A program made the position numbers and the translations under genes. A DNA stretch of 64,000 nucleotides from Trileptium ribeirensis (Eukaryota; Nematoda; Enoplea; Enoplida; Thoracostomopsidae): contig JASANE010020492.1 in the NCBI GenBank assembly GCA_030248225.1, forward strand, positions 1-64,000, read 5' to 3'. Below are positions 59,101 through 64,000 of the stretch, piece after piece; position 1 is the first letter of the stretch, and every line of letters begins with the position of its first letter. Under the pieces are notes generated by a model that was not told the origin of the DNA, did no database searches, and worked only from the letters and a program-made list of their open reading frames with translations.

Positions 59101-62031
59101 GGAAAAGGTAGGCAGTGTACTTTTGATTATTAATGCTCGTAAAATGATACAAACATCATCAATGTAATGGCGTCGTTTACAAAGTATACATTTCCATATT
59201 TGACAAGTTATCAGCAACAGCTATGGCGTGACTTAAGCAAATGGTAATACTCACTGGTCTGACATAATGGCAAGATAAATGCGAAATTCTGCGTTTACGG
59301 AAACTGTATTATATGAAAGCTAAGAATAATTTTTGGCTGACTGTTCATGTATTTGACGCTTTTCAGCTATATTTTGCTGTTTGCGCAACTTGAATACGAA
59401 TGTACCCCGTCAAGACAAAATAATTGGATTTGATCAGTTTCGTTGCATCTTTTTTAGGTGGAACGTTTTCTTCCAACCGATGGCGCTGTCGTGGCAACGC
59501 TCTATGCTCCGATTATGTTTTCGCCAGCGTCAGTATTGATATTTAGCGAAAATCGAAATGGTAACGATTTTATTTTTTACTATAATGAATGATTTGCAAT
59601 GTGCCAAGAGACGACACAATACGTTGTGTCATCAGCACAGTGACAATTTGAATCCGTTGCACATAAAATCGAAAGCAGACGAAATCTTACGAACTTTTTT
59701 TAAACTAAACAAACATTTCAATGGCAAAATTTTTTTATTTTAACGCGTTCGAACTTCGTTTAATTAGCCGCTAAACGATCGATTTTTGTTTAAACGAAAA
59801 CTATCGAAATAGAATTTTTAGTCACTTATTTAAAATTCTGATAGTAACTAATGTCGTCAAGCGATAATAAATGTAGCCGATGTTAGCGCAGCTCAGAATC
59901 AGCTTTTATTTTCTGTGATATGGCAGTGGATGGTTCGAGTGATCACAGTTAAGTTAACAAATTTGTGCATGGAGGAAAATACCGGTCGCTGACGGTCGCA
60001 CACGAAATGCATTGTCTGATCTGCGGCTTTCACTTTACGGATATTTTCGGCCTTATGGTCCCTTTTTGACGTTTTAGTGCGTTTTCCTGGCTTAAAAAGG
60101 ACTTAGCCGGTAACTGGGAGTCACTGCCGCACAGTCACAGATAGTACTAACTGCACACGCTCATTCACGGACTCGCACGCAAAACCGTTTAAAACGCCCT
60201 TTAAACGCATTTGCGTGCGGGCGTTTTTCTGTCCGGTTAATTCTGTCCGTGTTTGTCCCACAGAAATTGTGGGTAAGGCGAAAACGTTCGTTCGCTACGT
60301 TTAGCATTGATTTTCGTTAGAGGTCTGGGGAGTGTCATAATAATAATTTAATAGCTTTTGAGTGACAGGCCTCATACGTGAAGTCGCGTTTGATTCTATT
60401 ATTTACCAATAATATTGTTGCGTGTATCGAAACGAGTGTCGAAAACGTTACAGTCACGGACGAAAGCAAACACTCGAAAGATGGACGCAATTGTGCCTGA
60501 CAGCGCCCAGACGCAATTGCGTCCGTTCGCGTTTAGACGAATAAAATCATGTGCGTCCGTGTGTGCACTGTTGTCCACGACTGCAGTTCAAGTTGGTGAA
60601 TAAATACTAAACTGTAGTTACTATCCGTCGCACACCGCGACCGAAATGAGAGTTCAACTTTAGAGCATCATAGAGGTTTAGAGGTTTGTTTAAAATATAG
60701 TTAGGGGACTTGTTAAAAGTCGTATGTCTAAATAATTTATAAAATTAATTACTTTGGTAAAATTCGGACATACTAAACTACGATGCGATTAAATGGTGAA
60801 TCGATTTTAATTAGCTGATTACAAGTCGCATGTGTTTTTAATTTACTTTCAGTATTTTAGCTATAAACATTTTGTCAGCAACGCGGACAAGCAACTCAAA
60901 GTCGTAAAACATACTATTGAGGCGAACGCGAAGGAAATGTGGGTGTCCAAGTCATTTTTATTTTACTGGTTTCGACAATCGCAAGCAATTGATTAGGTGA
61001 AAGCATGATAAATAAATTTATTATATGTGCTTTTATTTCCATTTTTTGAAACGTTATATGTATTTAATTATTGTTTTTTCTGTTTCAGGTGACCATACGT
61101 TGATCGCTACGGGCAGTGTCCTCAGCGCAGATCCGGACCGAATAGTGGCCAAACGCGTTGTTCTGTCTGGGCATCCGTTTAAAATTAATAAGAACTCAAC
61201 GGTCGTTCGATATATGTTTTTCAGTCGGGGTAAGATTTGTATTTGTAGTATGGATACTGCAGTTAAGGACAGAGATTAAAGCAAATTCTTGTACGAAAAC
61301 AATTCTTGAATCCAACACATTTTCAGGTATTCTGCTACGTAATATTCCTATTTTGTAAATTTTTCGTAGAAGATTTCCATTTATGTACTTCTTTCCGTAA
61401 ATATTGTTAGATTTTAATAAACCTTGTTGTTCCAGGTAAATATTGTTTATATACTATCGCAATACGCAATCCACCCGGGTTCGGCTAGTATAGCGTTCCG
61501 TAGTAGTGATAAACAATTGAAGAGCGAGATGCCGGCTCCTAATCTATACGAAATGGAACTTGCAATTTAATAATTATTTTAACTGTTTTGCATTATTACA
61601 TTTCTTACCACAAATTGTCGGAAATGAATTTTTACAATAATTTGCTGTCGAAGGACAATTGTTATTTGTGTCAAGTTTCAGTGCATTGTTTTATTTCAAC
61701 CGACACATGATGTGGAAACAATGCAGTATATTAGCGAAGCTTTTAGCAGAACGTGACCGGATATGATACTGGTGTAGTTTGCGACGTGAACAGACGCTAG
61801 TTTTGGGGGTCAATAAACTAGATGCCTCGCTGCTACAGCGTTTGATGTACGATAAGCTGGACTGGACAGCTATGACGCAAAAATATTCCCTTTGAAATCG
61901 ATTGGTGACACATCGAAGGTTATTTATTTTGATATTATGTAATTTTTATTTTTCAGATGATATAAATTGGTTCAAGCCGGTGGAGCTTCGAACCAAATAC
62001 GGCAAACGTGGTCATATTAAGGAGCCGCTGG
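32033..62031 (+). CDS. TSR1: TSR1: pre-rRNA-processing / 40S maturation factor (17 exons, both ends missing)
   Basis: TSR1 is an EF2/eIF5B-like translational GTPase relative that has lost the G motifs. It binds pre-40S particles and blocks premature subunit joining during 40S maturation. Seventeen exons join in frame (2181 nt, 727 codons): 32033-32190, 33435-33550, 34217-34295, 37104-37229, 38287-38357, 39680-39848, 41556-41705, 45506-45662, 45927-46051, 50042-50167, 51286-51356, 52153-52245, 52791-52932, 58288-58566, 59458-59560, 61089-61229, 61957-62031. Diagnostic stretches are [97 protein letters not shown] and [20 protein letters not shown]. The human protein is about 804 residues, so roughly 30 N-terminal and 45-50 C-terminal residues are not found. 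The last exon is probably beyond 64000. Introns are crowded with mobile elements, none of which hits an identified exon. Confidence 0.96.
32640..33280 (+). repeat. Interspersed repeat family L, copy 3
   Basis: Similarity to the copies at 4890 and 22425: ATTTCAAGAATTTTTTTGTTC, CTTCCGGGTCAAAATGGCAA, TATCTCACGACACAGGCTTC and GAGATCTACAACTTT. Lies in TSR1 intron 32191-33434. Confidence 0.8.
33435..33550 (+). CDS. TSR1: TSR1 exon b
   Basis: 116 nt, acceptor CATTTTAG, donor GTAAGA. It encodes [20 protein letters not shown] and continues through TSDASVSHI. This part is poorly conserved in the family; the call rests on frame continuity with both neighbours and on position. Confidence 0.8.
33551..34216. 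other. TSR1 intron, no element recognised
   Basis: No repeat or coding sequence noted beyond splice sites. Confidence 0.4.
34217..34295 (+). CDS. TSR1: TSR1 exon c
   Basis: 79 nt, acceptor TGTTTTAG, donor GTGGTG (weak consensus). It encodes [20 protein letters not shown], then ILDAIK. This joins to VSDTVVFL in exon d, reproducing the family's LDxAKVADTxxFLL. Confidence 0.88.
34296..35795. other. TSR1 intron upstream of the RTE insertion, no gene recognised
   Basis: AT-rich. An open stretch at 34874-35062 ends before a good GTAAGT donor but is not needed for the family alignment and is rejected as an exon. Confidence 0.45.
35806..36955 (+). mobile_element. RTE-like non-LTR retrotransposon, 5'-truncated, with 10-bp target-site duplication
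   Basis: A 1150-bp insertion flanked by the direct repeat TGCAGCGATA (35796-35805 and 36956-36965). It begins inside RT motif A and ends in CTGACTGACTGA-type short tandem repeats, as many RTE elements do. The open reading frame runs uninterrupted to a TGA at 36905. Orientation matches TSR1, in intron 34296-37103. Frame integrity and the exact duplication suggest a young insertion. Confidence 0.93.
35808..36905 (+). CDS. Partial RTE-type reverse transcriptase ORF
   Basis: About 365 codons are open from the truncation point. It opens with [14 protein letters not shown] (motif A, upstream part lost), then [14 protein letters not shown] (motif B) and [13 protein letters not shown] (motif C, FADD). 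Next come [13 protein letters not shown] and the thumb-like C-terminus [30 protein letters not shown] and [17 protein letters not shown]. This C-terminal style is typical of the endonuclease-reverse transcriptases abundant in flatworms, molluscs and arthropods. With no endonuclease or fingers it cannot be autonomous. Confidence 0.93.
   Translation, partial: FSAAFDSVHRDGMWLIMESIGIPVKLVNMMRAIYKKTSCSVRVYGQRSSQFDVNTGVRQGAITSPMLFNVVIDWVLNNALTDTDGVDAGGGSLITDLTFADDIALLAETEAQLQSMIDCMYTTASRIGLIISQQKTKVMSCSGDQILTTTLNGTPLEQVSSFKYLGSEIDSSGSARVDVTSRIVKAGMAMRALNHLWTKRAVTMKTKMRVYMASVRSVLLYGCEAWPLLKENERRMNSFEHRCWRRILRISYLDRVTNSEVRRRLGIHETIETYIKRRRLTWFGHVARMHDNRLPNRITFASTHGWKRPMGGVRKSWLRRVHDDINVQFIRNQFNGNARRWKSEWLAHLKKWLKILKATSSTLVV
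37104..37229 (+). CDS. TSR1: TSR1 exon d
   Basis: 42 codons, acceptor ATATTTTAG, donor GTAAGC. It encodes [19 protein letters not shown], then [18 protein letters not shown]. This is the former GTPase-domain core; SCLFAQGLPT is a family signature. Confidence 0.94.
37629..38020. repeat. 51-bp minisatellite, about 8 units
   Basis: Units of the form GA(C/G)ATCTTTGAGGGGAGAAG, TCCAGTTTAGCGATTACC, then ATCCACTATGCC. The later units are more diverged. The period is a multiple of three, so parts stay open ([21 protein letters not shown]). It abuts the palindrome block at 38035. Confidence 0.93.
38035..38161 (+). repeat. Palindrome-bearing 125-bp block, copy 2
   Basis: Matches 14655-14785: GGTATTGTGTGATGTCCACA, ATAGCATATCAACGAATGCTAT, GCTATCGAGAGCTGATTTG, TCACTACGTTCTGCAATCTC, ending GAGTTACTAGT. 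It follows a tandem array immediately. Confidence 0.6.
38287..38357 (+). CDS. TSR1: TSR1 exon e
   Basis: 71 nt, acceptor GTTTTAG, donor GTGAGT. It encodes [20 protein letters not shown], then LEQ, ending two bases into a Trp codon completed by exon f. It corresponds to the family's KKQIDTRKKLxKxVEK region. Confidence 0.9.
38474..38643. repeat. 85-bp direct duplication with poly-G tract beside the tRNA
   Basis: Two adjacent copies start at 38475 and 38560. Each runs AGGAATTTTTGGGAGC, a G8-G9 tract, then AAGTTTTGAATGGTGGACC and TGCAGAAAACAAT to GATGTAAAAAAT. The copies are nearly identical, so the duplication is fairly young. The G-tract block resembles the MITE-like elements at 20533 and 25124. 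Confidence 0.85.
38653..38724 (-). tRNA. Initiator tRNA-Met (CAT), antisense in a TSR1 intron
   Basis: Read on the minus strand this is an intact 72-nt cloverleaf. The acceptor stem pairs AGCAGAG with CTCTGCT, with discriminator A. The anticodon stem CTGGG/CCCAG encloses loop CCCATAA, anticodon CAT. The T stem CGAGG/CCTTG has one G-U pair and loop ATCGAAA. A1:U72, three G:C pairs in the anticodon stem, C33 and A54/A60 are eukaryotic initiator hallmarks. A T6 run lies about 11 nt past the 3' end (plus-strand A run 38636-38641), fitting Pol III termination. No intron. Directly downstream lies an 85-bp tandem duplication; the head of a tRNA-derived SINE is an alternative, but the perfect fold argues for a gene. 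Confidence 0.9.
38725..39679. other. TSR1 intron after the tRNA, no gene recognised
   Basis: Nothing shared or coding recognised. Confidence 0.4.
39680..39848 (+). CDS. TSR1: TSR1 exon f
   Basis: 169 nt, acceptor TTTTTTCAG, donor GTAAGC. It encodes [20 protein letters not shown] and then [17 protein letters not shown]. It matches the region ending in R.RRxYLxAxxVxF, with the acidic tail PDTDMDDGE. Confidence 0.92.
40030..40695. repeat. About 90-bp minisatellite, 7-8 imperfect units
   Basis: Units contain GAGATCTTTGTGGACTG(A/C)TTC, CCGAGCATGCCCAAGGCTAC, GATCCTCTTACTAGTGTCAA and TGTCTCGACGATAGCCT. Clear starts lie near 40051, 40141, 40470, 40560 and 40648, with deleted or rearranged units between. 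On the minus strand the 90-bp period keeps a 30-residue repeat open. Confidence 0.9.
40963..41086. repeat. Foldback family F, copy 2
   Basis: Left CGCGGACAAAAGAAG and right ACTTATTTTTGTCCATG form an imperfect inverted repeat. The interior has CTGCGTCCAAACAGAATTG, CGTCCGTCCGGGTCC and AATGCGTTCGTCCGC. No ORF. Confidence 0.6.
41087..41555. other. TSR1 intron, no element recognised
   Basis: AT-rich spacer before exon g. Confidence 0.4.
41556..41705 (+). CDS. TSR1: TSR1 exon g (GDFQMHQ)
   Basis: 50 codons, acceptor TTTTTAG, donor GTGGGT. It contains [20 protein letters not shown] and [18 protein letters not shown]. GYxRG...VN.L.H..G.GDFQ is highly diagnostic of TSR1/BMS1-type domain II. Confidence 0.95.
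41706..42774. other. TSR1 intron, no element recognised
   Basis: No shared repeat or coding sequence recognised. Confidence 0.4.
42775..43235. repeat. Direct duplication of about 240 bp (two diverged copies)
   Basis: Copies begin near 42778 and 43018 with CTTC(T/G)ACGGC.(T/A)TGCTCG. They share TTAATGTGCTCGTTAGTAG, CTGACCACTG.TT(A/G)CTC, GGGAATACTGCATTATGTAG-like and ACATCTACCTGAATC-like text, at roughly 80-85% identity by eye. They lie just past the 3' end of the antisense LINE and may be its tail. Confidence 0.82.
43300..45430 (-). mobile_element. Degenerate RTE-like LINE remnant, antisense in TSR1
   Basis: Minus-strand pieces in order: the linker after the endonuclease (45420-45088, ...[14 protein letters not shown]); RT motif B at about 44206-44168 ([13 protein letters not shown]); motif C at about 44094-44041 ([16 protein letters not shown]); and the C-terminal block in 43732-43355 ([19 protein letters not shown]). 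In-frame stops and frameshifts separate the pieces. Its protein differs clearly from the RTE element at 35806, so it is a separate and older family member. It occupies most of TSR1 intron 41706-45505. Confidence 0.88.
45506..45662 (+). CDS. TSR1: TSR1 exon h ([11 protein letters not shown])
   Basis: 157 nt, acceptor TTTTTCAG, donor GTAAGT. It contains [19 protein letters not shown], the most recognisable TSR1 signature. It lies about 75 bp from the 5' end of an antisense LINE remnant. Confidence 0.97.
45927..46051 (+). CDS. TSR1: TSR1 exon i
   Basis: 125 nt, acceptor GTTTCAG, donor GTTAGA. It encodes [20 protein letters not shown], then an acidic run ([19 protein letters not shown]). KVPKGTSxYQAxWI is a family signature. 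Confidence 0.95.
46052..50041. other. Long TSR1 intron, repeat-like but no gene recognised
   Basis: Contains a (GTTT)n run near 47143-47164. Several phrases such as TATAACTCGGTAACTCGC (about 47806) and GAGGGCCCAATTTGC-like (about 48261) resemble families K and L in style. An open frame at 48447-48749 shows no recognisable domain. A GC-rich inverted motif (CCGGACCG) recurs around 46400-46720. Confidence 0.45.
50042..50167 (+). CDS. TSR1: TSR1 exon j (acidic linker)
   Basis: 42 codons, acceptor GATTTAG, donor GTAAGT. It is a low-complexity acidic segment: [14 protein letters not shown], then [18 protein letters not shown]. The family has an acidic linker here, and the frame joins both neighbours. 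Confidence 0.85.
50686..51139. repeat. Perfect 149-bp tandem triplication
   Basis: Three head-to-tail copies of 149 bp (plus 7 bp), with no difference found on base-by-base reading. Units start TAAACGAGCTTTTGTCGTAG and contain CTAAGTAGCACCATACTGG, TTATAAATACCTCG and ACAATAAATAATTAG. Identity implies a very recent expansion, homogenisation, or an assembly artefact. In TSR1 intron 50168-51285. Confidence 0.97.
51286..51356 (+). CDS. TSR1: TSR1 exon k
   Basis: 71 nt, acceptor GTTTTAG, donor GTGAGT. It encodes [20 protein letters not shown], then DNEE. It is acidic and weakly conserved; supported by frame and position. Confidence 0.78.
51357..52152. other. TSR1 intron, no element recognised
   Basis: No shared repeat or coding sequence recognised. 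Confidence 0.4.
52153..52245 (+). CDS. TSR1: TSR1 exon l
   Basis: 93 nt, acceptor GTTTCAG, donor GTAAGC. It encodes [20 protein letters not shown], then VPARVRFQK. FPDEVDTPxDxxARxRFQKYRG across the junction with exon m is a strong family signature. Confidence 0.95.
52246..52790. other. TSR1 intron, AT-rich, no element recognised
   Basis: Nothing supported beyond splice sites. Confidence 0.4.
52791..52932 (+). CDS. TSR1: TSR1 exon m ([14 protein letters not shown])
   Basis: 142 nt, acceptor TGTTTTAG, donor GTTAGT. It encodes [20 protein letters not shown] and [18 protein letters not shown]. This is the highly conserved start of the C-terminal half. Confidence 0.97.
52933..53639. other. TSR1 intron upstream of the DDE_1 pseudogene
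   Basis: May include the 5' part of the pogo/jerky-type element, but no transposase N-terminus or terminal repeat could be recognised. Confidence 0.35.
53640..56350 (+). pseudogene. pogo/jerky-type (DDE_1) transposase pseudogene, split by an insertion
   Basis: Plus-strand fragments in several frames recall DDE_1 transposases. These are: IWNCDD near 53830 (usual FNxDETGFS position); [20 protein letters not shown] and [11 protein letters not shown] (about 53920-54010); [20 protein letters not shown] (about 54067-54125); then after the insertion [10 protein letters not shown] (about 55214-55243), [12 protein letters not shown] (about 55310-55345) and [16 protein letters not shown] (about 55478-55525). 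A conserved tail follows: [11 protein letters not shown] near 56115-56150 and [14 protein letters not shown] near 56263-56302. Multiple stops and frameshifts make it inactive. It lies in TSR1 intron 52933-58287. Element ends (TIRs, TA duplication) were not found. Confidence 0.88.
54132..55202. mobile_element. 1071-bp insertion with TG...CA ends and 4-bp duplication: probable solo LTR
   Basis: The segment begins TGTAGCC and ends GTTACA, with AAAG on both sides (54128-54131, 55203-55206). Removing it with one AAAG rejoins the host transposase exactly in frame (FVK|ERSL), so the boundaries are well supported. No ORF is present. TG/CA termini, a length near 1 kb and a 4-bp duplication fit a solo LTR of a Ty3- or BEL-like element. 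Orientation cannot be decided. Confidence 0.8.
56351..58287. other. TSR1 intron downstream of the DDE_1 pseudogene
   Basis: Strongly AT-rich, particularly 56580-57960. No gene or shared repeat recognised. Confidence 0.4.
58288..58566 (+). CDS. TSR1: TSR1 exon n
   Basis: 93 codons, the longest exon; acceptor TTTTCAG, donor GTGAGC. It contains [41 protein letters not shown] and [14 protein letters not shown]. Base composition is markedly more GC-rich than the flanking introns. Confidence 0.97.
58567..59457. other. TSR1 intron, no element recognised
   Basis: Contains a short TAATGG repeat near 58822-58840. Nothing else supported. Confidence 0.4.
59458..59560 (+). CDS. TSR1: TSR1 exon o
   Basis: 103 nt, acceptor CTTTTTTAG, donor GTAACG. 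It encodes [20 protein letters not shown], then FSPASVLIF. It matches the family's RFLxxDxxxVATVYAPI.FPPASVLLF. Confidence 0.95.
60129..60262. repeat. Foldback element related to 16868-16945
   Basis: Left arm GCACACGCTCATTCACGGA, CTCGCACGCAAAACCG; right arm GCATTTGCGTGCGGGCGTTT, CTGTCCGGTTAATTCTGTCC. The centre is TTTAAAACGCCCTTTAAACG. Confidence 0.6.
60449..60588. repeat. Foldback family F, copy 3
   Basis: ACAGTCACGGACGAAAGC at left and GTTGTCCACGACTGCAGT at right in inverted orientation. The interior has GGACGCAATTGTGCC and ACGCAATTGCGTCCGTTCG. Very like 40963-41086. Confidence 0.62.
61089..61229 (+). CDS. TSR1: TSR1 exon p
   Basis: 141 nt, acceptor TGTTTCAG, donor GTAAGA. It contains [29 protein letters not shown] and VVRYMFFSR, all TSR1/BMS1 C-terminal signatures. 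Confidence 0.96.
61230..61956. other. TSR1 intron, no element recognised
   Basis: No shared repeat or coding sequence recognised. Confidence 0.4.
61957..62031 (+). CDS. TSR1: TSR1 exon q (last exon found)
   Basis: 75 nt, acceptor TTTTTCAG, donor GTAAGA. It encodes [20 protein letters not shown], then EPL plus one base. The family continues with G(T)HG.(M/F)K..FDG; no such exon was found between here and 64000. Confidence 0.95.
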
Positions 62032-64000
62032 GTAAGATTTTTATTTTTCTTAGTTATGTAATTATTTTAATACATTTTTCTTTAAATATTAAAATTTTTG
62101 AATTTAAAATTAAATTAAATATTTTTTAATAATATTTAAAAATAAATTTTTCTTAATCGGAAATCTTATTACTGTTCTACAAATTGAGATAATAAATAAA
62201 GCGGACAGTCGCTAGTTTTGCCAACACACCCTTGGAAATTAATTTAAAGTTTGAATAGTTTAGCTTTGAATTCATAGCCAATGGATAGTTTGCCTAAATT
62301 TCATTGAAAAGAACTGACTATACAATTATTCAGCAAAGCTAGCGATAGTCTGAACATGCCATTGAATAGAGGCTGTTTCAAATAGTCACTAATTAAGATC
62401 AATGAACAACATTGTAAGTTTCGTCGAAATTTTGAATTTGTTGGAAGTGAGACTGGGAGAAAATAGGAGGTCTTTTCAGCTTTGAATAAAAATAAAATAT
62501 CGGACCGATATTGAACAAAACTGTAATCTACTAACAAACTACATTTTGAACACTAACTTGCATAGAAAATTTCGAATGATTGTTTGAAATAAGTGTATGA
62601 AGAAATTAAAATTTAAATACAGTGACGAACAAAGATAAAACGAACGCGAAGTGCGCACAAGGACAAGCATTAAATAGTCGTGTTTTAGAACGAATGTTTT
62701 CAACGTTTATTCATAAAAGTACGTGATTGCACTAGTTTTTTGTGCACTTACGTTCTTTCTATGACTTGTCAAGCGAACCAAGTGGTAAAGCTTGGACTAG
62801 AAATTGAATAGCTTATAAAATTTCTCGTCTGACCATTAAACGAACGTAGAAATAACCGGTAATATTTTTTGCAAAAATACAACTAGGTACTGTGCATTAG
62901 AGAAGAGTATGACACTTGCTGCACTTTAATGTTAGCTCGTGTTTGATGGCACTTGCTTCTTCGGCTCACTACCCCCAGTTTTACGGGGTCGTCATGCACA
63001 GACCGTCTTCCCCGCAGTTTTCTCTGCTGGTAGGTCGGACCACCAGTTTGGGTGGTTGGTTGAGCCGGTAGCTGCGTATAAACCGACTCCCCAAAAAAAC
63101 TGGGGGTGTGACCTACGTCCCACAAAACTGAGCTGGTCCAAGCTACCACCTCTATGAATGGGGGTCTATGCATGAAAACCACCCCTAACACGGTGGTCAG
63201 GCAGAAAACGCTCATGTCATCAAACACCGGCTAATATTAGAGGACAGGAAATGCCATACTGCACTATTGCTGTAATTAAATCAAAAATATTGCTTCTTAA
63301 TAAAACATTTGGATATCATAAGTTCACGTTATATTAGTTGAAATGTTTGTCGCTCATAACATCGCATCCTAATTCACTTGAAATATCCTTAAAAAGGGTT
63401 TGGCCAGAAGCGGACGTGGATATCGCACATAAGCGATTCTTCAAAGGACTAGTGCATTTGAAAAATTTCACGGGCTGTGAATTCACTAATTTATGAGATT
63501 TGTGAAGATTGAACCATATTAATGCGGCGTTTACGTTTCAAGTTGCCCAACGTGTGAAAGTTTTGTGTACCATTAGCCTAGAGCATACTGTGTAATAGTA
63601 TACAGTATTAACAAATTGATGGTGTACGGACACCATCAAGTTAAGTACAGTAGCTACAGTATTTTATTACCGACGTATGCGACGACATGCAGTAATGGTA
63701 TTTATTTTGGATGGTGTAGGTACTACTGTTAATAATTGTCTATAGTATTCCTTACATTGCTATATTGTGCAAGATAGGAAATGCAACATTTGAAGCGGAT
63801 GTATACGACAGAATTGAAAAACAGAAATGTTTTACGCGATTATAACCTGTACATTATAGGTAACGCAGCTTTTAGTCAGAATTTCCAGTAGATAGTATCA
63901 AGAAATTTTGAAAAGTATATGTAAAATTTTTTCGATGGATCCGATGGGAAATTTGGCTTCGCGTATGTCATCGCACCAGCGTCCCATGTATTTTAAGCTG
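62032..64000. other. Right edge: TSR1 terminal exon not found
   Basis: A weak foldback lies at 62620-62800 (GAACGCGAAGTGCGCACAA against TTGTGCACTTACGTTC). A GC-rich block at 62945-63235 contains several CCCCCAGTTTT and AACTGGGGGT motifs in both orientations. No exon encoding the expected TSR1 C-terminus (G.HG.(M/F)K..FDG) could be read. Confidence 0.4.

Noticed and set aside
62883..63227. 114-codon minus-strand open frame
   Set aside because: It spans the GC-rich motif block. No domain recognised, and proline/threonine-rich text is likely from the repeat motifs.

Overview
This is a repeat-rich animal nuclear genomic window. Spliced genes with short exons (65-279 bp) sit in introns of up to 5.4 kb, alongside non-LTR and DNA transposon debris and a eukaryotic initiator tRNA. 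Two conserved single-copy housekeeping genes lie head to tail on the + strand. The taxon cannot be fixed from the sequence alone. The RTE-like and CR1/L2-like retroelements and the many foldback elements point to an invertebrate, with a flatworm-like or other lophotrochozoan genome as a guess only.

Layout. (1) 1-4293: 5' region with a 50-bp minisatellite (31-427), a 52-56-bp minisatellite (1269-1530) and GGAACC-type simple repeats; no gene recognised. (2) 4294-25721: CCT8, the theta subunit of the cytosolic chaperonin TRiC/CCT, in 15 recognisable exons up to its stop codon, with a poly(A) signal 24 nt further on. The first roughly 20-25 codons were not found. Its introns hold an antisense CR1/L2-like LINE, tandem arrays, several MITE-like foldback families and a tandemly duplicated piece of one of its own exons. 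One intron appears to be of the GC-AG class. (3) 25722-32032: intergenic or 5' intronic sequence with at least three short inverted-repeat elements. (4) 32033-62031: TSR1, the ribosome-biogenesis factor for 40S maturation, in 17 recognisable exons. The first and last exons were not found, and the last probably lies beyond the right edge. Its introns contain a 5'-truncated RTE-like retrotransposon with an open reading frame and a 10-bp target-site duplication, an older antisense RTE-like LINE, an antisense initiator tRNA-Met, four minisatellites including a perfect 3 x 149-bp triplication, and a pogo/jerky-type DDE_1 transposase pseudogene interrupted by an LTR-like insertion with a 4-bp duplication. 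(5) 62032-64000: no coding sequence recognised.

The two genes act in separate parts of proteostasis: folding of actin, tubulin and WD-repeat proteins for CCT8, and cytoplasmic pre-40S maturation for TSR1. Nothing in the sequence shows co-regulation. Exon boundaries were set by hand from reading-frame continuity, GT/AG (or GC/AG) sites and remembered family conservation. In both genes every identified exon joins in frame to the next.

I found no undescribed molecular system. The most unusual structures are the triplicated partial exon beside CCT8's fifth identified exon, two dispersed copies of a palindrome-bearing block that each abut a different tandem array (possibly Helitron/Helentron-like), the nested LTR-in-transposase insertion, and the perfect 149-bp triplication.
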